NCBI RefSeq assembly: GCF_024347355.1 | Contig: NZ_AP025465.1 | Span: forward strand, 124,001 to 188,000 | DNA from: Vibrio chagasii | GTDB lineage: Bacteria > Pseudomonadota > Gammaproteobacteria > Enterobacterales > Vibrionaceae | Reading direction: 5' to 3' | Length of the DNA stretch: 64,000 nucleotides | Part shown: positions 47,858-56,806 of the stretch, one piece after another | Layout: each line of letters starts with the position of its first letter | How positions within the stretch are numbered: position 1 is the first letter of the stretch | The notes under the pieces: generated by a model | The model's database searches: none | What the model saw: the letters and a program-made list of their open reading frames with translations, nothing else | What the model was told of the DNA's origin: nothing | Program-made: the position numbers and the translations under genes

Positions 47858-48913
47858 ATGGTGAACTCTATCTCATCGCTTATTCAAACCGATCAATCCT
47901 ATCGTTTTTTGCTCTATGTCGAGCAGAACTACTCATTTGCTATCCTTCGTCCATTTTATAACTACGCGAAGCAACTTGGCCATGACGTAAAGTGGTTGCT
48001 CGTTGGTGAGGATGCTTCTGAACATCTCTTATTAGAGCAAGAGCAGCGCGTGTCTTTGACAGAAGCTGTCGCCTATAATCCTTCTGCTGTTTTAGTACCC
48101 GGAGACCGCGTTCCTGCTTTCATTCCAGGGTTGAAGGTGCAAGTGTTTCACGGTTTGAATGAGAGTAAACGAGGGAACTTATATCCTGAGCGTGGTCTAT
48201 TTGATTTGTATTGCACAGAAGGCCATGAAAGAAGCAACTCATTGGAGCCATTAGCTAAGCAGCGCGGCTACTTTCAAGTCAAAGAGACTGGTTGGTTGAA
48301 GCTAGATAGCTTGTTAAATTACCAAGCCAGTGACAAGCATTTTGAAAGACCTCAAATTCTATTCGCTTCCACTTTTTCGCCAAGTTTATCCTGTGCTGAA
48401 TTGGTTTATGAAGAGCTTAAGCGCCTAAGCAAACTGAGCCAGTGGCAATGGTTAGTCACACTGCATCCTAAAATGAAGCAAGAGACACGAGAAAAATACC
48501 AGGCGTTGGAAGGGGACAACCTTCTGTTCTTCGACAATGATCGAGTGATTGAAATGCAGCATCGTGCTGATGTGATGGTATGTGACAACTCATCGATCTT
48601 TCAGGAGTTTTTGTTGCTCAATAAGCCGGTTGTTACGGTAAATAACCGAGCCCCTCAAGCGAGTTTCATCAATATTACCCAAGCCGAGCAGTTAGAATCC
48701 GCAATTCAACAAGCGATGCTACCGGATGAAGCAAGAGACAAAGCCATCGCTAATTATGGTCCGTCAATAACGCCATATTTGGACGGTCAATCCTCAGCGA
48801 GAGTTCTGAGTGCGATTACGGATGTGCTAGAAAGCGGTTGGCAGGATAAAAAACCAAAAAATTGGATTCGTAACTTTAAAATCCGTAAATCATTAAACTA
48901 TTGGAAATTCTAG
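47858..48913 (+). CDS. CDP-glycerol glycerophosphotransferase-like / GT-B LPS protein
   Basis: The 351-residue protein resembles the glyphos_transf/CDP-glycerol glycerophosphotransferase superfamily: QVFHGLNESKRG early, VTLHPKM in the middle, and VMVCDNSSIFQEFLLLNKPVVTV late. The usual phosphate-binding and donor motifs (HP, DxSS) are thus present. It probably transfers a glycerophosphate or sugar to the LPS core, but the substrate is unknown. It is the first gene of a six-gene plus-strand operon that runs to 53647. Confidence 0.75.
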   Translation: MVNSISSLIQTDQSYRFLLYVEQNYSFAILRPFYNYAKQLGHDVKWLLVGEDASEHLLLEQEQRVSLTEAVAYNPSAVLVPGDRVPAFIPGLKVQVFHGLNESKRGNLYPERGLFDLYCTEGHERSNSLEPLAKQRGYFQVKETGWLKLDSLLNYQASDKHFERPQILFASTFSPSLSCAELVYEELKRLSKLSQWQWLVTLHPKMKQETREKYQALEGDNLLFFDNDRVIEMQHRADVMVCDNSSIFQEFLLLNKPVVTVNNRAPQASFINITQAEQLESAIQQAMLPDEARDKAIANYGPSITPYLDGQSSARVLSAITDVLESGWQDKKPKNWIRNFKIRKSLNYWKF

Positions 48914-48922
48914 GGCTGAATA

Positions 48923-49714
48923 ATGAGAAAACATACCCTGTCTGTCATTGTTATTACCAAGAATGAAGAAGACCGAATTGAAACTTGCCTAAAATCTGTG
49001 GTTGATATTGCCGATGAGCTAATTGTGTTAGACAGCGGATCAACGGACACAACCGTTGAGATATGCCAAAAATACACAGACAACGTGACCATCACCGATT
49101 GGCCGGGCTTTGGTAAGCAAAAGCAAAGAGCACTAGATAAAGCGACATGTGATTGGGTGTTATCAATCGATGCGGATGAAGCTTTAGACCCTGAAATGAG
49201 CAATGCTCTTGTTGAGTTATTAAAACAAGATCAAATCAAACATACCGCTTATAAACTTCCGTGGGGAGTAACGCTCTATGGAACAACACTTAAGTATGGC
49301 CGTAGTGCTCGTGCTGTGTTGAGACTCTTCAAAAGAGAGGGCTCTCGATATACCTTGGATGAAGTGCACGAAACCGTTGTGCCGGAACAAGGAGCGACGG
49401 GTACCCTGAAAGGATACTTACTCCACTACACCCATCGAGATTATGGGCACGGCTTAGATAAAGCGGCGCAATATGCTTGGCTTGGTTCTCAAAAATATCA
49501 CCGTAAAGGTAAGAAATCACACGGCTTATTCCTTGCTCTACTTCGAGCGATGTGGACGTTCTTCCTTGTGTATATTATCCGTCGTGGTTTTATGGATGGC
49601 AGTGTCGGTTTCATTATGGCTATGACTTACGCTCAAGTGAATTTCAATAAATATGTCGGTTTGTGGATTCTTGAAAATCGCTCAGAAGACAGTTCAACAG
49701 ACCAAGCTAAATAG
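48923..49714 (+). CDS. Glycosyltransferase family 2, WaaE/KdtX-like
   Basis: The 263-residue GT2 enzyme has the nucleotide-binding start LSVIVITKNEEDRIE, DSGSTDTT, and the metal motif SIDADEAL (DAD). A C-terminal hydrophobic segment (about 208-232) may attach it to the membrane. WaaE of Klebsiella and Serratia adds a beta-1,4-glucose to the first heptose of the core, and the similarity here is strong. It is ten bases from its upstream neighbour and 10 bases before the GT4 gene. Confidence 0.85.
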   Translation: MRKHTLSVIVITKNEEDRIETCLKSVVDIADELIVLDSGSTDTTVEICQKYTDNVTITDWPGFGKQKQRALDKATCDWVLSIDADEALDPEMSNALVELLKQDQIKHTAYKLPWGVTLYGTTLKYGRSARAVLRLFKREGSRYTLDEVHETVVPEQGATGTLKGYLLHYTHRDYGHGLDKAAQYAWLGSQKYHRKGKKSHGLFLALLRAMWTFFLVYIIRRGFMDGSVGFIMAMTYAQVNFNKYVGLWILENRSEDSSTDQAK

Positions 49715-49724
49715 GGACCGAGAG

Positions 49725-50804
49725 ATGAAGATTTTAGTTTGTGCATCTTACTTACATGCATGGAACAGTTTGCGTCCAGAGGCTGCGATTTTTATCGAGC
49801 TAGCTCGTCAAGGGCATCAAGTGACGATCATGACTCAGGGAGAATCTGAGCACGTATCGAAGCTAGAAGAGCACGGCATCCGAGTTGTTGATGGCTATCC
49901 TAAACGTAAAATTTGTTTTGATACCATTAAAAAGATCCGTCATGAGTTAAAAACGCACAATTACGACATCTGCTATGCTTTTAACTCTAAGACAATCCCC
50001 AATGCAGCTTTTGCGTGTATTGGTTTTGACGTTAAGTTGGTTGTTTATCGAGGTACTACTGGCGGGCTATATCGACATGACCCAAGTGCTTATCTAACTC
50101 AGCTCCATCCTCGTGTAGATGGCATTGTGTGTGTGTCTGAAGCAGTGCGACAAGATGTAGTGAAGCGCGTTTGGAAGAACAAAGATAACGTTGTTACCAT
50201 ATACAAAGGGCATGAATTGGATTGGTACAAGGTACCACCAACTGAGCGTTCTGAATTTGGTTTGAGTGAAGAAGATGTTGTTGCGATTACCGCAGCGCAC
50301 GTAAGGCCAAGTAAAGGTATTTCCGTTTTGCTCGAAGCGACCAAACACATTACGGCACCCAACTTCCACCTGATTTTAGCTGGGAGCGGTTATGAGCCTC
50401 ACTTTGATGAGATGAAAGCGAGCCCGATGAGTGAGCGAATTCATTACATAGGCCACCGAACTGACATTCCTTCGATCATGTGTATGGCAGACTTTCAAGT
50501 TCAACCATCGATCAGCGGAGAAGGGCTACCACGCACCATTGTAGAAGCAATGGCCAATGGTACTACTTCTGTAGTCACGACTACTGGTGGAGCACCTGAA
50601 CTCGTTGTGGATGGTGAAACGGGTTATATTGTCCCTACGGGAGACGCTAAAGCATTGGGTGAGGCTATGGACAAGCTCGCACAAGACAAGGCCAAGTGCA
50701 CAGCCATGAGTGAAGCGGCTAAGAAGCGCCTAGATGAAAGCTTTAGTTCACGAGTGACAGTGAGAAAGCATTTGGAGTTTTTTGATAGATTGTTGAGTAG
50801 ATAG
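49725..50804 (+). CDS. Glycosyltransferase family 4 (GT-B)
   Basis: The 359-residue protein starts at ATG 49725 (MKILVCASYLHAW); the frame upstream lies inside the WaaE-like gene. It is a GT4 enzyme with a Rossmann-like N-domain and a C-domain carrying AHVRPSKGI, the ExxxxxxxE motif EGLPRTIVEAM and GAPELVVDGETGYIVP. Donor and acceptor cannot be told, but the location indicates LPS core or O-chain assembly. It has base composition like the conserved genes; the AT-rich block starts right after it. Confidence 0.85.
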   Translation: MKILVCASYLHAWNSLRPEAAIFIELARQGHQVTIMTQGESEHVSKLEEHGIRVVDGYPKRKICFDTIKKIRHELKTHNYDICYAFNSKTIPNAAFACIGFDVKLVVYRGTTGGLYRHDPSAYLTQLHPRVDGIVCVSEAVRQDVVKRVWKNKDNVVTIYKGHELDWYKVPPTERSEFGLSEEDVVAITAAHVRPSKGISVLLEATKHITAPNFHLILAGSGYEPHFDEMKASPMSERIHYIGHRTDIPSIMCMADFQVQPSISGEGLPRTIVEAMANGTTSVVTTTGGAPELVVDGETGYIVPTGDAKALGEAMDKLAQDKAKCTAMSEAAKKRLDESFSSRVTVRKHLEFFDRLLSR

Positions 50805-50806
50805 CT

Positions 50807-51856
50807 ATGAACTTGTATTTGTGTTCTACATTGCGGCACTTTCTATTTGCTTTACTGAAGTCATTAAAAGAATCTGAGCAAGAAAGTCGAATAATCGTTG
50901 TTACTGACCAGCAAGGTTTAGAGCCGGATAGTTTTGACTTATCTATTTTACCTAACACAATTACAGTTAAGTTTATAGGTAGAAAAAAGCTCCTTAAAGA
51001 AACATATAGCGGTGGTATTGGGTTTATTCATAAGCTTTTTGCTGTTGCTAATTGTCAGAGTGAATTTTTTAAGAAAAGAACAGTTAATAAATTATATGAA
51101 AGCAAGATACTGGCCGAGAGGCAGGTAAAAGGAAAAATACGTTTATTCTTATTTAATGATCGTAACCGTCTTTCAAGGTTAATGCGTTTAGCTTTTCCTT
51201 TTTATGAGGCGATAGAAGATGGTTTGTCGAATTATACCGGGACTGAGTTAAGTCTCATTGAACGCTTTCTTTCTAATAAAAAAGGTCGGCGCTATATTGG
51301 AGATGATAGACGTTGCAAGTTTATTCATTTATTACAGCCAGAACAGGCGCCTAGCCAGATAGCAAAAAAAGTACAACGTATAGAATTTATCGATTCTAAT
51401 AACGTCAATAAATTTTTATATTCAATATTTAAATTGGATAATTCAAGCGTTGATGTTCCTGATGTGATCATTGCAACTCAACCTATATCTATATCCGGGA
51501 TGAGTGATTCGGGATATGATATCAATGTTTATCGAAGTATGGTGGAGCACCTTGAAGCTAAAAACCTCACATATGCTTTTAAGGTACACCCTAGAGAAAA
51601 TGAAGATAAGTACAAAAATGCATTTACAACTTCAACGTTTGTAAAAAGTAAAATTCCATTGGAGTTGTTAGTATTTTCTTCTTCAAGTGCACCAATAATC
51701 TTATCTGTTTACTCTAGTGCTGGTATGGGATTTGAAGGTTTTTGCCGTAGAGTGACCTTAATAACGGATGATGAAGCCGAGATACAGGCTGATATTTATA
51801 ATAAATGGAAACAAAGTCTTTTAGACTTAAATAAACGTTTAGAGGCAATATTTTGA
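50807..51856 (+). CDS. Putative sialyltransferase-like glycosyltransferase (GT52/polysialyltransferase-like)
   Basis: A 349-residue protein with an AT-rich gene. Visible features are the N-terminal MNLYLCSTLRH strand, EDGLSNY near residues 137-143, ATQPIS (223-228), KVHPRE at 259-264 and SVYSSAG at 300-306. The EDG, HP and SS motifs with this spacing are those of bacterial GT52 and polysialyltransferase (GT-B) enzymes that use CMP-sialic acid. Sialic acid synthesis genes are not in this window, so the donor may be another CMP-nonulosonate. The call is by motif only; the gene overlaps the next one by one base. Confidence 0.6.
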   Translation: MNLYLCSTLRHFLFALLKSLKESEQESRIIVVTDQQGLEPDSFDLSILPNTITVKFIGRKKLLKETYSGGIGFIHKLFAVANCQSEFFKKRTVNKLYESKILAERQVKGKIRLFLFNDRNRLSRLMRLAFPFYEAIEDGLSNYTGTELSLIERFLSNKKGRRYIGDDRRCKFIHLLQPEQAPSQIAKKVQRIEFIDSNNVNKFLYSIFKLDNSSVDVPDVIIATQPISISGMSDSGYDINVYRSMVEHLEAKNLTYAFKVHPRENEDKYKNAFTTSTFVKSKIPLELLVFSSSSAPIILSVYSSAGMGFEGFCRRVTLITDDEAEIQADIYNKWKQSLLDLNKRLEAIF

Positions 51857-52935
51857 TGAAAAAGATGGTTTTTGTAATATCAGCTTTGCGTGGTGGCGGG
51901 GCTGAGAAATTTGTACTTAACCTTTACAAAGCAATGGAAAAATATCAAGGCTATGAATGTCATATTGTTTCTATAGAAAAAGCAGTTGAGCATAATGTTG
52001 ATGGCTACAGAGTGCACTTTGTTAGTGATTTTTGTAATGTTTCGAAAAAAGGCCTCAGACGCCTTTCCTATAAGAGAAATGTAGCAAAATCTATTGATTC
52101 CTATATCACTAAAGAAATATCAAAGGATGCATTGGTGTTGAGCAATATGTTGCTTGCAGACAAGATCATGTCTGAAAGCACCTTGCGAGTAAATCACGTA
52201 ATTCATAGCTCATACCATTCTGCGTTTTTACTAGGGAAAAGTTGGCTTAAGCAAAAACAAATAAAACGAAAAATAAACGCTACTTACAAAAATCACCCTC
52301 TGATTTTTGTGTCTGAAGCTTCAAAATGTGAGTATGAATCATCATTTAAATCTAAATTTTCAAATACTGTTATTTATAACCCAACAGAGTTAGAGGATCT
52401 TAAAAACTTAGCTGATGAACCTGTTGATGTGGACAGTTTAGGTGACTATCTTGTACATATTGGGCGATTTAATCGAGCTAAGCGACATGACCGTTTGATT
52501 GATGCGTTCTCAAAAATGACCAACACATCAGCCAAGCTTGTCTTACTTGGAAATGGTGGTCTGTTAGAGAAAGCTAAGCAACAAGTTAAAGCCCTAGACC
52601 TTGAAGAGCGTGTCATTTTTAAAGGTTTTTTAGCGAATCCATACCCTTATTTAAAGCACTCTAAAGGCTTAGTACTGACCTCTGATTTTGAAGGTTTACC
52701 CACGGTATTGATAGAGGCAATAGCCCTCGAAAAGCCGTTACTTACTACAAAATGCTCGGGTGGAATCTATGAGATCATTGGTGATAACCAATTCGTAATT
52801 TCGGCAGAAAAGGACCTTCCCGAAAATATTGATGAAATTATAGCTAACGGTCAGTGCTACACCGTACCGTTTGATGATAAATTTTCAGCGGAATGTATAT
52901 CAGAAAGTTACAATAAACTTTATTTTTCTGAATGA
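51856..52935 (+). CDS. Glycosyltransferase family 4 (GT-B), LPS region
   Basis: The 359-residue protein begins MKKMVFVISALRGGGAEKF, the acceptor-side loop of GT4 enzymes, and has VHIGRFNRAKRHDRLI, LGNGGLLEKAK, and the ExxxxxxxE motif EGLPTVLIEAI followed by CSGGIYEI. I prefer ATG 51856, which overlaps the stop codon of the upstream gene (TGATG), over TTG 51853. The gene is AT-rich like its neighbours. Sugar specificity is unknown. Confidence 0.85.
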   Translation: MKKMVFVISALRGGGAEKFVLNLYKAMEKYQGYECHIVSIEKAVEHNVDGYRVHFVSDFCNVSKKGLRRLSYKRNVAKSIDSYITKEISKDALVLSNMLLADKIMSESTLRVNHVIHSSYHSAFLLGKSWLKQKQIKRKINATYKNHPLIFVSEASKCEYESSFKSKFSNTVIYNPTELEDLKNLADEPVDVDSLGDYLVHIGRFNRAKRHDRLIDAFSKMTNTSAKLVLLGNGGLLEKAKQQVKALDLEERVIFKGFLANPYPYLKHSKGLVLTSDFEGLPTVLIEAIALEKPLLTTKCSGGIYEIIGDNQFVISAEKDLPENIDEIIANGQCYTVPFDDKFSAECISESYNKLYFSE

Positions 52936-52942
52936 GCTTATA

Positions 52943-53647
52943 ATGTCTAAAAAATTATTAACTCCAGCTTTTAAACTTCAACTGATGAAGTTGAATATTC
53001 AGGTGGCTAAAAATACCACACTGTTTAGTCGTTTTTCATACAACAAATCGATAAGAATAGAAGAGAATACAGGCTTTTTTTTTGGTAAAAAGTTATGGGC
53101 GATGGGACGTTATTCTTACTCTATGAGTTCACTGCCTAGAGATACTATTGTTGGTCGGTATTGTTCAATATCATTTAATGTGGCAGTCATGGGTGATAAT
53201 CATCCTATCGACCGCTTTACAACAAGTACAGTCACTTATAGTAATGAACAGTTCAATCTGCCATCACCACCAATAGATTTAGTTGATTTTGAACAAGATA
53301 AGCAGCCTATAGTTATTGGTCATGATGTTTGGATTGGGGCTAATGTTGTATTGAAACGTGGTATTACAATTGGAAATGGTGCTATTATTGCTTCTAATGC
53401 AGTAATAACAAAAGATGTCCCATGTTACACTATTGTAGGTGGGGTTCCGGGTAAGGTTATCCGTAAACGTTTTAGCGATAGTCAGATTACACAGCTTGAA
53501 AGCCTATGTTGGTGGGATTTAGATTTGGAAGGTATTGGCAAGTTAGTTAAATCCAACTGCAATATTGAAGACTTTATTGAGAGAATTACAATCGGTAAAG
53601 AGACAGGGGAATTAAAGCCATCCCCCCTTAATTTTATAGAATTGTAA
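52943..53647 (+). CDS. CatB-like hexapeptide-repeat acetyltransferase
   Basis: The 234-residue protein carries left-handed beta-helix hexapeptide repeats (IVGRYCSISFNV; IVIGHDVWIGANVVLKRGITIGNGAIIASNAVITKDV) and the xenobiotic acyltransferase signature VGGVPGKVIRKRF. In a polysaccharide cluster it most likely O-acetylates a sugar. ATG 52943 is chosen because the longer frame runs back into the GT4 gene. It is the last gene of the plus-strand operon and ends four bases from the convergent GT32-like gene, with no clear terminator between. Confidence 0.85.
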   Translation: MSKKLLTPAFKLQLMKLNIQVAKNTTLFSRFSYNKSIRIEENTGFFFGKKLWAMGRYSYSMSSLPRDTIVGRYCSISFNVAVMGDNHPIDRFTTSTVTYSNEQFNLPSPPIDLVDFEQDKQPIVIGHDVWIGANVVLKRGITIGNGAIIASNAVITKDVPCYTIVGGVPGKVIRKRFSDSQITQLESLCWWDLDLEGIGKLVKSNCNIEDFIERITIGKETGELKPSPLNFIEL

Positions 53648-53651
53648 TTGT

Positions 53652-54356
53652 TTAAAAGAACTTTCCTTTAAGTTTGAATAGATACTTTTGGTGAGTATAG
53701 AGTTTTCCCCAGAAGTTTTTATGTTTAGATTTTAAGAATATTATGCCTTTATTACTTTTCCAAGAGTGTTGATACCAGTGGGTCATATAGCGAGGTATGT
53801 CACTATTAATATCAAGTAATTTCTCGCCATCATATGCATAAAAATAAGCTTGCTCAAAGAGTCGGCAGGGCTCTAAGTCTTGGAATTTATCAACAGTTAG
53901 CTTGTGAGATAAAACCTTAGGGCCCATATATAGTGGAGAACTCATGATTTCATTCTCATAGAAGTCGACAATTTTAGCTAATATCTTTGAGTCTTTTTCT
54001 GCGTAAATAATGGCATTGCCTAGAAACTTATCACTCTCCCAACCAGCAGCGAAGTGTAAACCCTCAAATAGTGGGAAGGGATCTTTGGTAATTGTTACGT
54101 CCGTATCTAAATAAAGCCCGCCTTCTAAAGACAATATTTTTAGGCGTAAGTAGTCGGTAACAAAAGCATAGAGGCCTCGTTTATAACATTCACGAGCAAA
54201 CTCACAATCGGCTATTAAATTTTGTATCTGTGGGTTGTCGTCGAGCCAGACTTTATAAGTGAACCCCTGCTTTTCCCAATCATCGATACATGCATTTGAG
54301 AAGCTATTAGGAGTTCCTCCCAGCCAGATTGCGTGAATTGTTTTATTTTTCTTCAT
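53652..54356 (-). CDS. DXD-motif glycosyltransferase (GT32/capsular polysaccharide family)
   Basis: The 234-residue protein begins MKKNKTIHAIWLGG, then has the GT32-type core: ARECYKRGLYAFVTDYLRLKIL followed by GGLYLDTDV, the DXD metal motif (about residue 93). It probably adds an outer-core or O-chain sugar. I start it at ATG 54356 behind AAGGTG; a GTG at 54368 is possible. Either way it overlaps the 3' end of the ligase gene, indicating coupled translation. The gene is AT-rich. Confidence 0.83.
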   Translation of the reverse strand: MKKNKTIHAIWLGGTPNSFSNACIDDWEKQGFTYKVWLDDNPQIQNLIADCEFARECYKRGLYAFVTDYLRLKILSLEGGLYLDTDVTITKDPFPLFEGLHFAAGWESDKFLGNAIIYAEKDSKILAKIVDFYENEIMSSPLYMGPKVLSHKLTVDKFQDLEPCRLFEQAYFYAYDGEKLLDINSDIPRYMTHWYQHSWKSNKGIIFLKSKHKNFWGKLYTHQKYLFKLKGKFF

Positions 54357-55734
54357 TTTCAATGTCACCTTTGAGCTTGTAACTGTACAGTATCCCTAGA
54401 GCTAGTGTGTGCACTAAAACTCCACTTTTTACAAAAATATATGACTCAAAAAGGTTTATAACACCTAATAAAGAGTACAGGCATATAGCAAGAATTAATG
54501 TATCCTTGCCCCCATTTCTCATCCCAACTTTAAAAACATAAAAATACAAATAGCCTATTAAGGTAACGCCAAATAAACCATAGGATGCTACTATCTCCAT
54601 ATAGCTATTATGAAGGTGTTTGAAATTTTTCTTTTTATATGCCTTTTTGTGGTTAGAATGTTCTAATATGTATTTATTTGCATTATTCCCTAAGCCAAAA
54701 ATTGGGTTGTATAGGAATTGTTTGACAGTATCAATCCAAAAGTGAAAGCGGTAACCTACAGATGTGTAAGGTATATTCTCAGAGATATGGTCTAAATTTT
54801 TAACCATATTTTCTCTTAAACTTAAACGCTCGATTAGTTCTGGATCGTGGTTTAAGTTTTCTACTTTCTTAGCTAAAGGCAATTTAGGCTTAGTTGTTAA
54901 AAGATGAGACTTTTCATTATTAATTTCAACATTATGCTCATACTTTTTTTGAAATACTTTAGCTTCGGAGTTTACTCGGGGCATAGAGGAGTAAATAAAG
55001 CCACCAATTGCCAATAGAACAATTGGAATAGTAAAAGCTAAGTTTTTCTTACTATTTTTACCGCTGTAGTACACTAAAATAGTAAATGGTATGACTAACG
55101 CTACATAAGCTGAGCGAGACTGAGTTCCCATCAATAAAAAGACGATCATTGCTGAAAGCAGGAGTAATAATCCCATATACTTTACGTCGGACGCTAACTT
55201 TGAAGTCATGTATGTAACACAGACTAAAGACGTAGCAAGAAGTGCTGCAGAATGGTTTGCATTCATGAAGTTATAGTCAGTTCTTAAACCACTAATAATC
55301 TTTGTGTAATCGGCATAAATGTTTTTAGAGTGCAGTAAGCACGTAAGTATAGTGCCGAAAACGAAAGCAAGCATCGTGGCATTTATTTTCTTTTGATCCC
55401 CTCTGAGCCAAAGTGCAACTGTAAAAAATATAAATAGGTAGCCCAACCAAGTAAGTGATAGCTTGTTCGGATAAGTAGGGTCTAATAGGTGTAAGTTATA
55501 CCAACTGATCGTTTGTAAGAAAATGGATAACAAGAAAAGCTGTACTATGCGGCACTTAAATATATTGACCTTATGTAAGCATAAAGCACCTAAAGTTCCT
55601 AGATATAGTAGAGCTTGAAAGACATCACCCAGATAACGATAAGATGTTTTAAACATGAAATACCCCAAAATACTTATAAGCATAATTAGGCTAAACAAGT
55701 TGTTGTTTTTTTGTGATAAATTCAAAGTGTTCAT
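54343..55734 (-). CDS. waaL: O-antigen ligase (WaaL)-like membrane protein
   Basis: A 463-residue polytopic membrane protein with about 11-12 hydrophobic segments and a large periplasmic loop (about 250-375). After the loop comes the Wzy_C/WaaL motif KHLHNSYMEIVASYGLFG, whose His is the conserved ligase residue. WaaL joins O-antigen to lipid A-core in the periplasm. A Wzy polymerase is the alternative, but the setting among core genes (lpxM-like, hldD) favours a ligase. Its ATG overlaps the stop of the upstream acyltransferase (TAATG). It is strongly AT-rich. Confidence 0.78.
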   Translation of the reverse strand: MNTLNLSQKNNNLFSLIMLISILGYFMFKTSYRYLGDVFQALLYLGTLGALCLHKVNIFKCRIVQLFLLSIFLQTISWYNLHLLDPTYPNKLSLTWLGYLFIFFTVALWLRGDQKKINATMLAFVFGTILTCLLHSKNIYADYTKIISGLRTDYNFMNANHSAALLATSLVCVTYMTSKLASDVKYMGLLLLLSAMIVFLLMGTQSRSAYVALVIPFTILVYYSGKNSKKNLAFTIPIVLLAIGGFIYSSMPRVNSEAKVFQKKYEHNVEINNEKSHLLTTKPKLPLAKKVENLNHDPELIERLSLRENMVKNLDHISENIPYTSVGYRFHFWIDTVKQFLYNPIFGLGNNANKYILEHSNHKKAYKKKNFKHLHNSYMEIVASYGLFGVTLIGYLYFYVFKVGMRNGGKDTLILAICLYSLLGVINLFESYIFVKSGVLVHTLALGILYSYKLKGDIENEEK

Positions 55735-56687
55735 TATTTATAAGGGTTTACATTACTATCCGGACGAGTCTTAAGCAGTCTTAAGATCCACATATATTGC
55801 TCAGGCTTTTTGCTCACGTAATCTTCAATGCATTGATTCATCATACGCGCATCCTGTTCTTCGCTTCCTGTTGGAAATGGTAAAGCGGGGTAGAAGTCCA
55901 GAGTGTATTGGCCAGTGTTGCTATCGTATTGAGCGAATAGTGGAACAATTTTAGCCTTGCTCAGCTTAGATAATCGACCAAGGCCTGAAATAGTTGCTTT
56001 TTGTGTCGCGAAGAAGTCTACGAAGACACTATGCTCGCGACCAAGGTCTTCATCAGGAAGGTAATAACCTAGGTAACCATCTCGTACAGATTTAATGAAA
56101 GGTTTTATACCGCCGCTACGGTCATAAACTCGACCGCCGTATTGTACGCGCTGTCGATGCATCAGCCAGTCACTGAGCTTGTTTTTTTGGGCTTTCGCCA
56201 TTGCAGATACTGGTAGGTTGCGTGATGCTAGCAACACTGCTGGGATATCTATAGCCCATGTATGTGGTACTAACAAGATAACATTCTCGCCACTATTCGT
56301 AATATCGGTTAGGTTGCTCAGACCGTTAATTGACGTATTACTCTCTAACCAACCTTTGCTTTTAAGGGTTAGGGATGCAAAGCCCATCAAAAATGAGATG
56401 GATGTAATGTATGATTTATAAAGAACTTCTTCGCGCTCTTCGATTGATTGCTCAGGAAAACACATCTCAAGGTTTACACGCGCTCGACGGTTGGCTTTAT
56501 TCTTTATTTTTACGGCTTGTCTAGCCATAAACTTAGCTATAGCTAAACGAATGCTATTAGGCAAAAAGCTAACTAACGAAGATAGCATTACTGCGATCCA
56601 GGTGCCCCAATATTTAGGTGCTAAAAAGCCCCATTCAAATTCAGGGTTGTATGCTTTTGGGTCAAAGTCATTACGTTGTGTGGTCAT
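55734..56687 (-). CDS. Lipid A late acyltransferase, LpxM/LpxN-like
   Basis: The 317-residue protein belongs to the HtrB/MsbB superfamily: an N-terminal membrane segment (about 26-46), catalytic H-x4-D in VPHTWAID, YLPDEDLGREHSVFVDFF, and C-terminal PEQYMWILRLLKTRP. The H-x4-D form is that of LpxM. In Vibrio cholerae the corresponding enzyme (LpxN) adds 3-hydroxylaurate and supports polymyxin resistance after glycylation. Start at ATG 56687. It is cotranscribed with the ligase by a one-base overlap. Confidence 0.87.
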   Translation of the reverse strand: MTTQRNDFDPKAYNPEFEWGFLAPKYWGTWIAVMLSSLVSFLPNSIRLAIAKFMARQAVKIKNKANRRARVNLEMCFPEQSIEEREEVLYKSYITSISFLMGFASLTLKSKGWLESNTSINGLSNLTDITNSGENVILLVPHTWAIDIPAVLLASRNLPVSAMAKAQKNKLSDWLMHRQRVQYGGRVYDRSGGIKPFIKSVRDGYLGYYLPDEDLGREHSVFVDFFATQKATISGLGRLSKLSKAKIVPLFAQYDSNTGQYTLDFYPALPFPTGSEEQDARMMNQCIEDYVSKKPEQYMWILRLLKTRPDSNVNPYK

Positions 56688-56806
56688 CAATACACTACAG
56701 TTTTATTAAAGGAGCGAACTATGAGCCCGCTAGCCAGGAAATGAACATATTTTTTGTAATGACGTTTCTAACAAGAGACCCGTCATTAAATCCAATATTT
56801 GATAAC

